From: Actinomycetes bacterium
Lineage (GTDB): Bacteria; Actinomycetota; Acidimicrobiia; Acidimicrobiales; JAKAVM01
NCBI GenBank assembly: GCA_021817065.1
Contig: JAKAWH010000014.1
Span: forward strand, 1 to 39,608
Reading direction: 5' to 3'
DNA: 39,608 bases
The notes beneath the pieces were generated by a model. The model was not told the origin of the DNA. It did not search any database and saw nothing but the letters and a program-made list of their open reading frames with translations. Positions 15,407 through 23,819 of the stretch are shown piece after piece (the stretch's first letter is position 1; the number at the start of each line of letters is the position of its first letter). A program made the position numbers and the translations under genes.

Positions 15407-16636
15407 ATGTTAGATGAATATCGCACCAAGTCATACCAGGCTCATCTCCGCCCCGCGGTCGACGAGAACCTGATCAAGGACAATGTCGCAATCATCGGGA
15501 TCGGGCAGACCGCGTTCTCGCGCAACTCCCAGCGCGACGAGCTCGACCTGGCCTGCGAGGCTATCAAGAACGCGGTGGACGACGCCGGCCTCTCCATATC
15601 CGACATCGACGGGCTCGAAGCGCTGACGCTGGATCGGGTCTCCATGCCCACCCTGATCGGCTCGCTGGGAATCCCCAACCTGCGGTTCACCAGTGAGGTG
15701 AGCTTCGGCGGCGGAGGAGCTTGCGCGACGGTCATGCATGCTGCTGCCGCGGTCGCCACTGGCCTCGCCGATTACGTCGTGTGCTACCGATCCCTGAACG
15801 AGGCATCCGGCCACCGCTACGGGCGCGGCGACGGCTATGCCGAGTACCTCTCGAAGGCACCGACCCTCCACTACGGTTACTACTTCCCCTACGGCTTCCT
15901 GACACCTCTTGCGTGGGCCGGTATGTACGCGCGGCGCTGGATGCACGAGTACGGGATCAAGCTCGACAACACCGGTTGGTACTCCCTGGTCCTCCGCGAA
16001 TACGCGCAGAAGAATCCGAATGCCATCTTCTACGGCAAGCCGATGACCTATCAGGACTACCTCGATGCCCCGATGATCGTCGAGCCGCTTCGCCTCTTCG
16101 ATTGCTGCGTCGACACCGATGGTGCCGTGGCCCTTGTCGTGACCACCGCCGATCGAGCCCGGGATGCCAAGCAGTCTCCCGCCTACATCATGGCGGCAGC
16201 CCAGAGCATTCCCATCGAGACCGAGATACAGACCTCTTACAACCGCCCGATCGTTTCAGGACTTCCCGAGACGTGGTACGTGGGCCAGGAGCTGTACCGC
16301 ATTTCGGGACTGGGGCCGGGCGATATCGACGTCGCCGAGCTCTACGACCCGTTCAGCTTCGGGGGAATCATCCAGCTGGAGGAGCTGGGATTCTGCGGCC
16401 GGGGTGAAGGCGTCGATTTCTGCGAGGGCGGGGACCGTATCCGCGTCGATGGTGAGCTGCCACTCAACACGGCAGGGGGTCTTCTCTCCGAGGCGTACAT
16501 CCACGGCTTCAATCTCATCGCCGAAGCAGTCCGCCAATTGCGCGGTACCGCCACCAGCCAGGTGGCTGGAGCCGAGACCGCGCTGGTCACCGCCGGCCCC
16601 GGTCTTCCGACCAGCGGCCTCATCCTGAGGAAGTAG
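15407..16636 (+). CDS. Ltp2-like thiolase-fold retro-aldolase candidate
   Basis: A 409-residue SCP-x thiolase-fold protein. The catalytic Cys position of thiolases is Gly in VSFGGGGACATVM (about 98-110); the nearby Cys is three residues off. Both tyrosines at the positions used by Ltp2-type aldolases appear present: ELYDPFSFGG (Tyr313) and LLSEAYIHG (Tyr364). It is flanked by DUF35 genes on both sides and preceded by a two-subunit MaoC hydratase, the same logic as sterol side-chain C-C cleavage. The ATG at 15407 has GAGAGG 7 bases upstream; the frame remains open further upstream without similarity. Retro-aldol cleavage is inferred. Confidence 0.85.
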   Translation: MLDEYRTKSYQAHLRPAVDENLIKDNVAIIGIGQTAFSRNSQRDELDLACEAIKNAVDDAGLSISDIDGLEALTLDRVSMPTLIGSLGIPNLRFTSEVSFGGGGACATVMHAAAAVATGLADYVVCYRSLNEASGHRYGRGDGYAEYLSKAPTLHYGYYFPYGFLTPLAWAGMYARRWMHEYGIKLDNTGWYSLVLREYAQKNPNAIFYGKPMTYQDYLDAPMIVEPLRLFDCCVDTDGAVALVVTTADRARDAKQSPAYIMAAAQSIPIETEIQTSYNRPIVSGLPETWYVGQELYRISGLGPGDIDVAELYDPFSFGGIIQLEELGFCGRGEGVDFCEGGDRIRVDGELPLNTAGGLLSEAYIHGFNLIAEAVRQLRGTATSQVAGAETALVTAGPGLPTSGLILRK

Positions 16637-16639
16637 GAC

Positions 16640-17068
16640 ATGACCCTCGAATACGTACCCGGTATCCCCATCCTGGGCCCCTACGTGGACCCCGACAACG
16701 CGCCCTTCTGGGAGGCCGTCGAACGGCACGAGTTCGTGCTCCAGCGATGTGCCGACTGCAAGACTTATTTTCAAGTTCCTCGGCCCATGTGCCCCCATTG
16801 TCGCTCAATGGACTCACTCGAATGGGTGCCGTCCACCGGACGGGGCAAGATCTTCTCCTACGTGAACTTCACCACCGATCGCATGGCCTACCCGGCAATG
16901 AAGATTCCTTACTCGGTCGTCCTGGTGGAGCTGGAGGAGGGGATACGTCTCACTGCCAACATCGTCGACGTAGAACCCGAGGACGTCTTCATCGGAATGC
17001 CGGTGGAAGTTACCTTCAACAAACCCACCGATTCGTTCACTCTGTACCAGTTCAAGAAGGCGAGCTGA
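16640..17068 (+). CDS. DUF35 zinc-ribbon/OB-fold protein
   Basis: A 142-residue second DUF35 protein, clearly similar to the one at 14901. Zinc-ribbon cysteines are Cys37, Cys40, Cys51 and Cys54; the OB-fold includes YSVVLVELEEGIRLTANI. It starts 3 nt after the preceding thiolase-fold stop, with AGGAAG just upstream, and is followed by another thiolase-fold gene. It probably forms a complex with one of the two. Confidence 0.88.
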   Translation: MTLEYVPGIPILGPYVDPDNAPFWEAVERHEFVLQRCADCKTYFQVPRPMCPHCRSMDSLEWVPSTGRGKIFSYVNFTTDRMAYPAMKIPYSVVLVELEEGIRLTANIVDVEPEDVFIGMPVEVTFNKPTDSFTLYQFKKAS

Positions 17069-17100
17069 CCAACCGGTCTCCCGCCCTGCCCGATCACGGC

Positions 17101-17119
17101 GAGCCCGCCAGGTGGGCTC
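17101..17119 (+). other. Intercistronic hairpin before the third thiolase-fold gene
   Basis: GAGCCC and GGGCTC pair across a 7-nt loop. It lies between the DUF35 stop and the ribosome site of 17138, with no T-run, so an RNA-processing or mRNA-stability element is more likely than a terminator. Confidence 0.35.
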
Positions 17120-17137
17120 CGAAATCTCGAGGTGATG

Positions 17138-18310
17138 ATGACAACAACCAGGACCGTCAAGGACAAGACCGCCATCGTCGGGGTCGCCGTCTCCGAGTTT
17201 TCCCGCGACTCGGGACGTACCGAATACTCCCTTGCCGCCCAGGTGGTGAGGGACGCGGTGGTAGACTCCGGCCTGAGCTTCGACGAGATCGACGGCATCG
17301 TCAAGGACATCTCGGACGGGATCGATCCCATGTACCTGCAGAAGGCGGTCGGCATCGAACACGCCCAGTTCGCCAGCGATTCGCACTGGGGAACCAGCGC
17401 CATCGTCTCGGGAATCACCGCGGTGGCAGCCGGGATATGCAAGAACGTCGTGTACTACCGCTCTGTGAACGGTGCCTCGAAGCGGAGGGCCGGTAACGAC
17501 TTCCGGGCTGCCAAGGAGATGCAGGACGAGTCCCTCGACCTCTTGCGCTACGACTTCTACTCCCCCTTTGGGCTGCTGACTCCCTCCGGAATGGCCGCCC
17601 TGTGCGCCCGGCGGTACCTGCACCGCTACGGTGTCGACATGAGCGATCTCGCCTGGATCCCGGCTGTGGCCAGCGAGTACGCGGCAGCCAACCCCCGCTC
17701 GGCATTCTTCGAGAAGCCGATGTCCTTCGAGGAATGTGCGGACTCGCCGGCAGAAGTGGACCCGTTGCGCGCGGTCGACTGCGCTCCCGACGTCGATGGT
17801 GCGGTGGCGCTGGTCATCACCTCGGCCGAACGGGCGAAGGACCTTCCCCACCCGCCTGCCATCGTGATGGCCGCCGCTCAGGCCACCTCGACCGAAGGCG
17901 AGCTGTTCAGCAGCTTCAACCGTCCGGACATCACCGGATTGCCGGAGATGAAGTTGATGGGCGACGAGCTCTTCCGGGTGGCCGGCGTGCAACGTTCCGA
18001 CGTCAAGGCCGCGCAGTTCGACGATCGATTCTCCTTCTTGGTGGCGATGCAACTCGAGGAGCTCGGGTACTGCGAGCGGGGCGATGGTGGTGCCTTCTGC
18101 GCCAAGGGCGAGCGCATCCGCCGCGACGGCGATCTCCCGCTCAACACCAACGGGGGCTTCCTGGGCGAAGGATTCCTGTACGGAGCCAACGTCATCGAGG
18201 CGGTCCGCCAGATCCGGGGAACCTCCAGCTCCCAGGTCGAGAACGCCGACCTGGTGCTGGTCGCCTCCGGCGCCGGAGGCCCCGCCGACGGGCTGCTCCT
18301 GCGGCGCTGA
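17138..18310 (+). CDS. Thiolase-fold protein lacking Cys and both Ltp2-type tyrosines
   Basis: A 390-residue protein of the same superfamily. The Cys site reads SDSHWGTSAIVSG (81-93), with no Cys. The two positions that are Tyr in the neighbour at 15407 are Phe here: AAQFDDRFSF (Phe294) and FLGEGFLYGAN (Phe346). It may be a structural or regulatory partner of the 15407 protein, or an enzyme with different chemistry. GTG 17132, ATG 17135 and ATG 17138 are in the same frame; 17138 is preferred because it sits 5 bases after CGAGG. It is the last gene of the plus-strand set; a hairpin follows. Confidence 0.82.
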   Translation: MTTTRTVKDKTAIVGVAVSEFSRDSGRTEYSLAAQVVRDAVVDSGLSFDEIDGIVKDISDGIDPMYLQKAVGIEHAQFASDSHWGTSAIVSGITAVAAGICKNVVYYRSVNGASKRRAGNDFRAAKEMQDESLDLLRYDFYSPFGLLTPSGMAALCARRYLHRYGVDMSDLAWIPAVASEYAAANPRSAFFEKPMSFEECADSPAEVDPLRAVDCAPDVDGAVALVITSAERAKDLPHPPAIVMAAAQATSTEGELFSSFNRPDITGLPEMKLMGDELFRVAGVQRSDVKAAQFDDRFSFLVAMQLEELGYCERGDGGAFCAKGERIRRDGDLPLNTNGGFLGEGFLYGANVIEAVRQIRGTSSSQVENADLVLVASGAGGPADGLLLRR

Positions 18311-18326
18311 ATCGTCAAGGTGTAGC

Positions 18327-19670
18327 TCAGCGCCCGACATCTCGGGCGCGTGGCATCTCCACCCGATGGCCATCAATCTGCCAACCGTCGCCGTCCCGAA
18401 CCGCTTCTCCAACCGTGGACGACCCCTCTCGCGTCGCGACATAGGCGGAAACTTCGCGCAGTGGCACGTCCACCAGGCCGCCCCAGCGCCCTGCCAGCGC
18501 GGCGAGAGCTGCGGAGGCGGCATGCAATCCGGTGAGGGGATCGGCAATGGCGTCGCCGGCGAACACCGGCCCGCCGGCAACAAGCCCCCCCGCCACCGCG
18601 GCATCGTCCCCAAAAGCCGGCCGGTTGCTCCATGGTCCACTGCGACCGTATCCGGTGATGCTCACCCAGACCGTGCTCGGGAAATCGTCCGGACTAATGC
18701 CCTTCTGGTCCATGGCCCGGGGTCGGGACGACTCGATCACCACGTCGGCGCGGTGAAGAAGCTCGACCAGATCGGCCAGATTCGCAGGTTCCTTCCCCTC
18801 GTTCATCAAGGAAAAGAACGCCGGGGCGCCAGAGCGTGACCCGTCCGGTCGATCCACCGCCTCGACCTTCACCACCCGGCATCCGGCGCGCTGCAAGAGG
18901 TGAGCGCAGAGCGGACCGGCCCACAGGGCTGAGAGGTCAACCACCAGCGGCTTCACCGGAGGGTTGGCGCGGCCTCCAGCGGTGAGGAGCCAGGGTCGCA
19001 GCCGATTCACCTGGCCGCGAGCACGAAGCTGTGCGTCCGGCTCGACCCCTGGCGGTGCCGCCACCGCCAAGCCCACCAGCGCGGCCCGTTCGACCAGCTC
19101 GCCGGTGAGGCGACCCCGGCACTCGGACGCAATCTCGTCCCACGATGTGACTGGCCTCTCCAGCCAGGCGGGCGCCAGATCGAAATCCTCCGCACGCGGC
19201 AGGTTGACCGCCACGTGCCCGTCGCGGGTCGCAAGGAGCTTGCACGCTCCGCCCGCCGAGACCATACCGCCCCGCCGGAAACCGGCGAGTGCGGCCCGCT
19301 CACCGAGGAGAACCGGGCCGTCAATCCGAACCCGATGACCGCGCAAGGAAGAGAGGAGCTCGACGGCGAGGGCTGCACCCCGGGCTGCGGTCGCAGGAGT
19401 CCCCGGTGCGGGCAGCGGGGGCCCTTTGGGCTCGCCGGTCAGGTACATCGCACCGGAGCGTGCCCAGTCGCCGATCTCGTTCGAGGGCGCGGCGACCACA
19501 AGCGGGCAGGGCAGACCGAGGTCGTGGTCCAGTAGCGCTGCGTCGAAGCTTCCGGCGCCAGGGTCGCTGACGATCGTTCCACCGAGGTGGCGGAGAAGGT
19601 CGGCCGCATAAGTCAGACCCGGATCACCTCCGCACACCAAAAAAGTCCGTCCGCTGAGCGGGAGCTCCAC
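18327..19670 (-). CDS. CaiB/BaiF family (class III) CoA-transferase with atypical N-terminal half
   Basis: A 447-residue protein. The family's usual N-terminal motif (VDLSALWAGPLCAHLLQRAG, followed by VVKVEAVDRPDG) begins only near residue 243, and the probable catalytic Asp lies in ADPLTGLHAA near 376. Residues 1-235 look like a diverged CaiB-like half (GGDPGLTYAADLLRHLGG). So the order is degenerate half, then active half. Class III enzymes move CoA between acids, which would activate the pathway acid without ATP. The start is GTG at 19670 with no clear ribosome site; the divergent hydratase starts only 15 bases away. Alternatives are a hydrolase or racemase of the same fold. Confidence 0.8.
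   Translation of the reverse strand: MELPLSGRTFLVCGGDPGLTYAADLLRHLGGTIVSDPGAGSFDAALLDHDLGLPCPLVVAAPSNEIGDWARSGAMYLTGEPKGPPLPAPGTPATAARGAALAVELLSSLRGHRVRIDGPVLLGERAALAGFRRGGMVSAGGACKLLATRDGHVAVNLPRAEDFDLAPAWLERPVTSWDEIASECRGRLTGELVERAALVGLAVAAPPGVEPDAQLRARGQVNRLRPWLLTAGGRANPPVKPLVVDLSALWAGPLCAHLLQRAGCRVVKVEAVDRPDGSRSGAPAFFSLMNEGKEPANLADLVELLHRADVVIESSRPRAMDQKGISPDDFPSTVWVSITGYGRSGPWSNRPAFGDDAAVAGGLVAGGPVFAGDAIADPLTGLHAASAALAALAGRWGGLVDVPLREVSAYVATREGSSTVGEAVRDGDGWQIDGHRVEMPRARDVGR
18330..18349. terminator. Perfect 8-bp stem hairpin between convergent genes
   Basis: GCGCCCGA and TCGGGCGC pair perfectly over a CATC loop, 20 nt after the plus-strand stop at 18310 and inside the last codons of the convergent CoA-transferase gene. 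No T-run follows. It could stop transcription from both sides. Confidence 0.5.
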
Positions 19671-19684
19671 GGGGGAACGCTAGC

Positions 19685-20665
19685 GTGCCTGACATACAGT
19701 TGGAGATGCTTCCTTTTGCCGACGCCGAAGCATCGTTGAGGTCGCCCTACGCGATCGATGACCTGGTCGTGGCGGCAGAGCTCCCGATATTGGTCGTCGA
19801 CGCGGCGGGGCAGAAGGTCCAACCGGATATGGCAAGTTCGCTTCGCGCCCTGCCGGCAGTCACCATCGGTGTGGGCACCACCGATCCCGCATTCGATGTA
19901 GTGGTCGACGGGCCGGGCATCCTCCTCGACGCGATCACGAGCACGGTGTCCGACTCGACCGACGCCGCCCTCGCTCTGGTCCAGGTGCTGCGCGCCGGCG
20001 AGGGACTCGGGGTGATCGACGCACTGGCTCTCGAATCCTTCGCGTATGCCGCCCTGCTCGGAAGTACCCGTTTCGCCACCTGGTTGGCTGGACGCAGCAC
20101 GCGCCCGCGGGAGGAGCGCGACGGCTTGGAGGTGGCGCGCGACGGGGACGTGCTGCGGGTGACCTTTTCCCGACCCGAGGTGCACAACGCCTATTCGGCA
20201 ATGGTGCGGGATCGGCTCAGCGAAGCGCTGCAGCTTGCCCTCGCGGACGAGTCGATCACGTCGGTCGTGCTGGCCGGAGCGGGGGCGTCTTTTTGCAGTG
20301 GAGGCGACCTGGACGAGTTCGGCACGGCGGCAGATCCGATGGCGGCTCACCGGGTGCGCACCGCCCGGAGCCCGGCGGCCCTGCTGACCGAACTAGGGCC
20401 GCGGGCCGAGGCACGGGTCCACGGCGCAGCCATCGGCGCGGGGTGCGAACTGGCCGCCTGCTGCGGCCGGGTCACGGCCACCGAGGACGCCTGGTTCGCG
20501 CTTCCCGAGATCGCCATGGGGCTCATACCGGGTGCCGGTGGGACCATGTCCCTGCCCCGGAAGATCGGCAGGCAACGCACTGCCCGCCTCGCTCTCACCG
20601 GCGAGAAGCTCGACGCGCCGGGCGCGTTGGTGTGGGGACTGGTCGACCGGGTGGTAGCACGCTGA
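19685..20665 (+). CDS. Enoyl-CoA hydratase (crotonase) with N-terminal extension
   Basis: A 326-residue protein whose crotonase domain starts near residue 145 (LRVTFSRPEVHNAYS). The oxyanion-hole loop is AGASFCSGGDLDEF. Both catalytic glutamates of true hydratases seem present: GAGCELA (near 251) and LPEIAMGLIPGAGGT (near 273). The first 140 residues are an extra region that reads like a weak second crotonase/alpha-beta segment. The start is GTG at 19685 without an obvious ribosome site, 14 nt from the divergent CoA-transferase GTG, so leaderless mRNAs are possible. The next gene follows after 22 nt. Confidence 0.85.
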   Translation: MPDIQLEMLPFADAEASLRSPYAIDDLVVAAELPILVVDAAGQKVQPDMASSLRALPAVTIGVGTTDPAFDVVVDGPGILLDAITSTVSDSTDAALALVQVLRAGEGLGVIDALALESFAYAALLGSTRFATWLAGRSTRPREERDGLEVARDGDVLRVTFSRPEVHNAYSAMVRDRLSEALQLALADESITSVVLAGAGASFCSGGDLDEFGTAADPMAAHRVRTARSPAALLTELGPRAEARVHGAAIGAGCELAACCGRVTATEDAWFALPEIAMGLIPGAGGTMSLPRKIGRQRTARLALTGEKLDAPGALVWGLVDRVVAR

Positions 20666-20687
20666 AAAGCGACCCCGGAGGAGGCGC

Positions 20688-21890
20688 GTGCTGATCCGCG
20701 ACGCCGAGGTGGAGGGGCGGCGGGTCGACGTGCGGATCGGTGAGCGGGTGGAGCAGATCGGGTCCCTGGTGGCGGGCCCGGCCGAGGAGGTCCTCGACGC
20801 AGCCGGTGGTGCACTCCTGCCGGGCCTGCACGATCACCACATCCATGTGCTCTCGCTGGCTGCAAGCCTCGATTCGGTGCACCTGGGCGAACTCGCCACC
20901 GCGGCGCCGCGGCACGACGGGTGGATCCGGGTGATCGGGTGGGACGGAAAGATGACTCTGGACCGGGCCCGTCTAGACGAGCTGCGTGGAGACGTACCCG
21001 TGCGCGTGCAGCACCGCAGCGGGCAGCTGTGGGTCTTCAACACCGCCGCGCTCCGCGCACTCGATCTCGACGTGAAAGGCGACGGCCGCGTGTACCGCCA
21101 CGACGGCCTTTTGCGCGAGCGCATGCCCGCACGCACCCCGGACCTGGACAGGGTCGGTCGGCTCCTCGCTCGCTTCGGCATCACCGGTGCCACCGACGCG
21201 ACGGTGTCCAACGGGGCGGCGGAAGCCGAGCTCCTCGCCGGGTTGCCCCAGCGGCTCGTGGTGATGAGCGTCACCGACGGCGCTCCCTGCAAGGTGGTCC
21301 TCCACGAGCCGGAACTTCCATCGCTCTCCGATCTGGAGGACTCGGTGGCCGCAGCCCGCCGCGCCGGTCGCCCGGTCGCCGTTCACGCGGTGACCCGCGC
21401 CGAGCTTGCCCTCGCACTCGCCGTGCTCGAATCGGGCGATCGAGTGGAACACGCCGGGGTGTGCCCGCCCGAGATGGCCGCGATGCTGGCCGCCCGGGAC
21501 GTGACCGTGGTGACCCAGCCTCACTTTCCCGTGGAGAGGGCGGAGCAGTACGCCTCCGAAGTGGACCCCGGGGACCGCCCCTGGCTGTATCCCTGCACAC
21601 TTTTCGTGGAAAAAGGGGTGCCTCTGGGGGCGGGCACCGATGCCCCGTTCGGCGACCCCGACCCCTGGAAGGCGATTGCCGCCGCGATCGACCGGGGACT
21701 CTCCCCGTCCCGTGCGCTCGATCTGTTCCTGACTCCGCCGGAAGCGCCCGGAGGGATACCCCGCCGAGTCGCCGAGAACATGCCCGCCGACCTGTGCCTG
21801 CTGGACACCGGGCTCGCCGGCGCGCTCGCCGCTCCATCCTCGTCACTGGTGCGAGCGACCTGGGTCGGGGGTTCCCGCCTGGAGACCTGA
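20688..21890 (+). CDS. Amidohydrolase_3 family metal-dependent hydrolase
   Basis: A 400-residue protein of the urease/amidohydrolase superfamily. Metal and catalytic residues can be followed: HDHHIH (about 48-53), VHAV (about 229), VEHAG (about 254) and the Asp in GAGTDAPFGDPDPW (about 318). The GTG at 20688 has GGAGGAG 5 bases upstream. It probably shares a transcript with the hydratase. The final eight codons lie in a 58-bp segment that is duplicated immediately downstream. The substrate is unknown; a cyclic amide or imide-like bond is the family norm. Confidence 0.82.
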   Translation: MLIRDAEVEGRRVDVRIGERVEQIGSLVAGPAEEVLDAAGGALLPGLHDHHIHVLSLAASLDSVHLGELATAAPRHDGWIRVIGWDGKMTLDRARLDELRGDVPVRVQHRSGQLWVFNTAALRALDLDVKGDGRVYRHDGLLRERMPARTPDLDRVGRLLARFGITGATDATVSNGAAEAELLAGLPQRLVVMSVTDGAPCKVVLHEPELPSLSDLEDSVAAARRAGRPVAVHAVTRAELALALAVLESGDRVEHAGVCPPEMAAMLAARDVTVVTQPHFPVERAEQYASEVDPGDRPWLYPCTLFVEKGVPLGAGTDAPFGDPDPWKAIAAAIDRGLSPSRALDLFLTPPEAPGGIPRRVAENMPADLCLLDTGLAGALAAPSSSLVRATWVGGSRLET

Positions 21891-21982
21891 CTGTCCCAGG
21901 TGGGGCCGCGCCGAAGCGCCTGCCGGGGGTTCCCGCCTGGAGACCTGACCGTCCCCGGTGGGGCCGCGCCGAAGCGCCTTTC
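21867..21982. repeat. 58-bp tandem duplication over the amidohydrolase stop codon
   Basis: Copy one (21867-21924) contains the last codons and stop of the amidohydrolase; copy two (21925-21982) repeats it with only a few changes. The second copy therefore encodes a fossil C-terminus in what is now the leader region of the XdhC gene. Confidence 0.88.
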
Positions 21983-22010
21983 CGGCGGCTCGTCTCGGCG
22001 GAAGCTTGCT

Positions 22011-22041
22011 ACCATATGGTGAGGCTTTGCTACCATATGGT
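22011..22041. promoter_or_regulatory. Operator pair upstream of XdhC
   Basis: Two identical perfect palindromes ACCATATGGT (22011-22020 and 22032-22041), each preceded by TTGCT, are spaced 21 bp. TTGCTA (22007-22012) and TACCAT (22031-22036) are 18 bp apart and could form a weak promoter within the sites, so binding would block RNA polymerase. Confidence 0.75.
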
Positions 22042-22083
22042 CAGAAAGTACCCAGGTGGGACTTTCGAGACGTGGAGGTGTCG

Positions 22084-23148
22084 ATGAGGTACGTCGCTGC
22101 TCGATTGCTTTCTTGGCTCGACAGCGGGGAAGCCGGCGTCCTGGTTCGCTTGATCGGCGTGGACGGCTCGGCGCCGCGGGAGTTGGGGGCCACCTTGCTG
22201 GTCGGAAGCGACGGGACCATCGCCGGTTCGCTGTCGGGCGGGTGCGTGGACGGGGCGGTGGTCGAGCGAGCGCGCGCCTTGTTGGAGGACCCGGATGCGG
22301 ACGTTGTGGTGACCGACTTCGGAGCAGGGTCCGATCCCGACTTCGATCGGGGGCTCACCTGCGGCGGCTCTATGCGCCTCCTTCTCCAGGTCATCCGGCC
22401 CGATGACCGCGCATCGCTGGCCGCGTTCGCCGAAGCGGTCGACGCCGGGACCGCAGCGGCCCTGGTCACCCGGATCCGGGGATCGCGGATCGCCGCACTG
22501 TCCCTGGACAGTGCGGCGCAAGCAGATGACGACCGGGCCATCCGCCTGGACGTCGATGCAATGAGCGGCGAGGCGATCGTCGTTCACCATGCCTTGCCGG
22601 GACCGCGCCTTGTGATCGTGGGTGCTGACGCCTTCGCTGGCGCTCTTTCGGAGATCGCCCATCTGGTCGGTTGGAAGGTTACCGTGGTCGACCCGCGGGC
22701 TGCTTTCACCACACCCGAGCGTTTCCCCCACGCGGGCACGGTGGTCGACTGGCCGGATCGCTACCTGGCGGCAACCGGGTCTTTGCTCGGTCCCGACGAC
22801 TCAGTCTGCGTTCTCTCCCATGACGACAGGATCGACGTGCCCGCCATCGTGGCCGCGCTTGACACAGATGTGGGCTACCTGGGTGCGATGGGATCCCGGG
22901 CCACCCATCAGGACCGGATGCGGCGCCTCCGTGCTGCCGGTGTCGCCGAGTCGGCTCTTGCCAGGATACATTCTCCCATCGGTCTCGACATCGGCGCACG
23001 GGTCCCCTACGAGACCGCTATCTCAGTCGTAGCCGAGATGGTCGCAGCCCGCGCCGGCCGTAGCGGCGCGGCCCTCTCCACCACCCGGGGACCGATACGC
23101 CCGGTCCGGCCGGACGAGCAGCCCACCGCGCTCCGCCCGATAGCCTGA
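22084..23148 (+). CDS. xdhC: XdhC/CoxI family molybdenum cofactor insertion protein
   Basis: A 354-residue XdhC-family protein. The N-terminal XdhC_CoxI domain has SLSGGCVDGAVVERA (about 48-62) and a GLTCGGSMRLLLQ segment (about 90). The C-terminal Rossmann domain has RLVIVGADAFAG, VTVVDPRAAF and GYLGAMGSRATHQDRM. XdhC proteins bind and sulfurate the Mo cofactor and insert it into XDH-type enzymes. The ATG at 22084 has GGAGG 6 bases upstream. It lies 17 kb from the Mo-hydroxylase operon but carries the same operators, so coordinated expression is likely. Confidence 0.9.
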   Translation: MRYVAARLLSWLDSGEAGVLVRLIGVDGSAPRELGATLLVGSDGTIAGSLSGGCVDGAVVERARALLEDPDADVVVTDFGAGSDPDFDRGLTCGGSMRLLLQVIRPDDRASLAAFAEAVDAGTAAALVTRIRGSRIAALSLDSAAQADDDRAIRLDVDAMSGEAIVVHHALPGPRLVIVGADAFAGALSEIAHLVGWKVTVVDPRAAFTTPERFPHAGTVVDWPDRYLAATGSLLGPDDSVCVLSHDDRIDVPAIVAALDTDVGYLGAMGSRATHQDRMRRLRAAGVAESALARIHSPIGLDIGARVPYETAISVVAEMVAARAGRSGAALSTTRGPIRPVRPDEQPTALRPIA

Positions 23149-23220
23149 GATGCACGCCCGATCGTCTAGCCACCGGGACAGCGGCACCATGTCTGTTCAC
23201 TGGCGGCTCAGGCCTACCGG

Positions 23221-23796
23221 ATGAAGGTAGCCGCCATCATCTTGGCCGCTGGCTCGGGGTCACGGTTCGCCGGAAAGACCCACAAGCTGCTGACCCCGAT
23301 CGGAGGCGTCCCCATCGTGGTACGAGCTGTCACCGCAGCGCTCGATGCCGGATTCCGCGACGTAATCGTGGTGAGCGGCGCCGTTCCCCTGGCTTCCACG
23401 ATGGAGGGTTCGGGGGTGGCACAGCGCATCGTGCTGGTCGACAACCCGCGCTGGAAAGAGGGTCTCGCCGGCTCGCTCCGGGCCGGGCTCGAGGTCGCCG
23501 CAGAGCGGGGGCACGATCACGCGGTGATCGGTTTGGGTGACATGCCGGCAGTAACCGCCGAGGATTGGGCGGCCGTCGCACGAGAGACCTCCACGCCGAT
23601 CGCGGTCGCTCGGTGGAGCCAGGGTCGCCGGTCTCCGCCGGTCCGGATTCATTCCTCCCTCTGGCCACAGTTGCCGGTGTCCGGTGATGCCGGCGTACGC
23701 GCCCTGTGGGAGACCGAACCGACCCTGGCCACCGACATCCCCCGCCCGGGCACCGGCCACGACGTGGACACTGAAGAGGACCTGGCGGCAGTCTGA
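23221..23796 (+). CDS. MobA/MocA-like molybdenum cofactor nucleotidyltransferase
   Basis: A 191-residue NTP-transferase. The nucleotide-binding motif LAAGSGSRF is at 8-16 followed by GKTHKLL, and the metal-binding motif is GLGDMPAV near 103. MocA-type members transfer CMP to molybdopterin for XDH-family enzymes, which suits a place 72 nt after XdhC. No strong ribosome site precedes the ATG at 23221. A MobA (GMP) or sugar nucleotidyltransferase activity is less likely in this context. Confidence 0.87.
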   Translation: MKVAAIILAAGSGSRFAGKTHKLLTPIGGVPIVVRAVTAALDAGFRDVIVVSGAVPLASTMEGSGVAQRIVLVDNPRWKEGLAGSLRAGLEVAAERGHDHAVIGLGDMPAVTAEDWAAVARETSTPIAVARWSQGRRSPPVRIHSSLWPQLPVSGDAGVRALWETEPTLATDIPRPGTGHDVDTEEDLAAV

Positions 23797-23819
23797 CCCG
23801 CTACCCGTGCATGCTTCTG

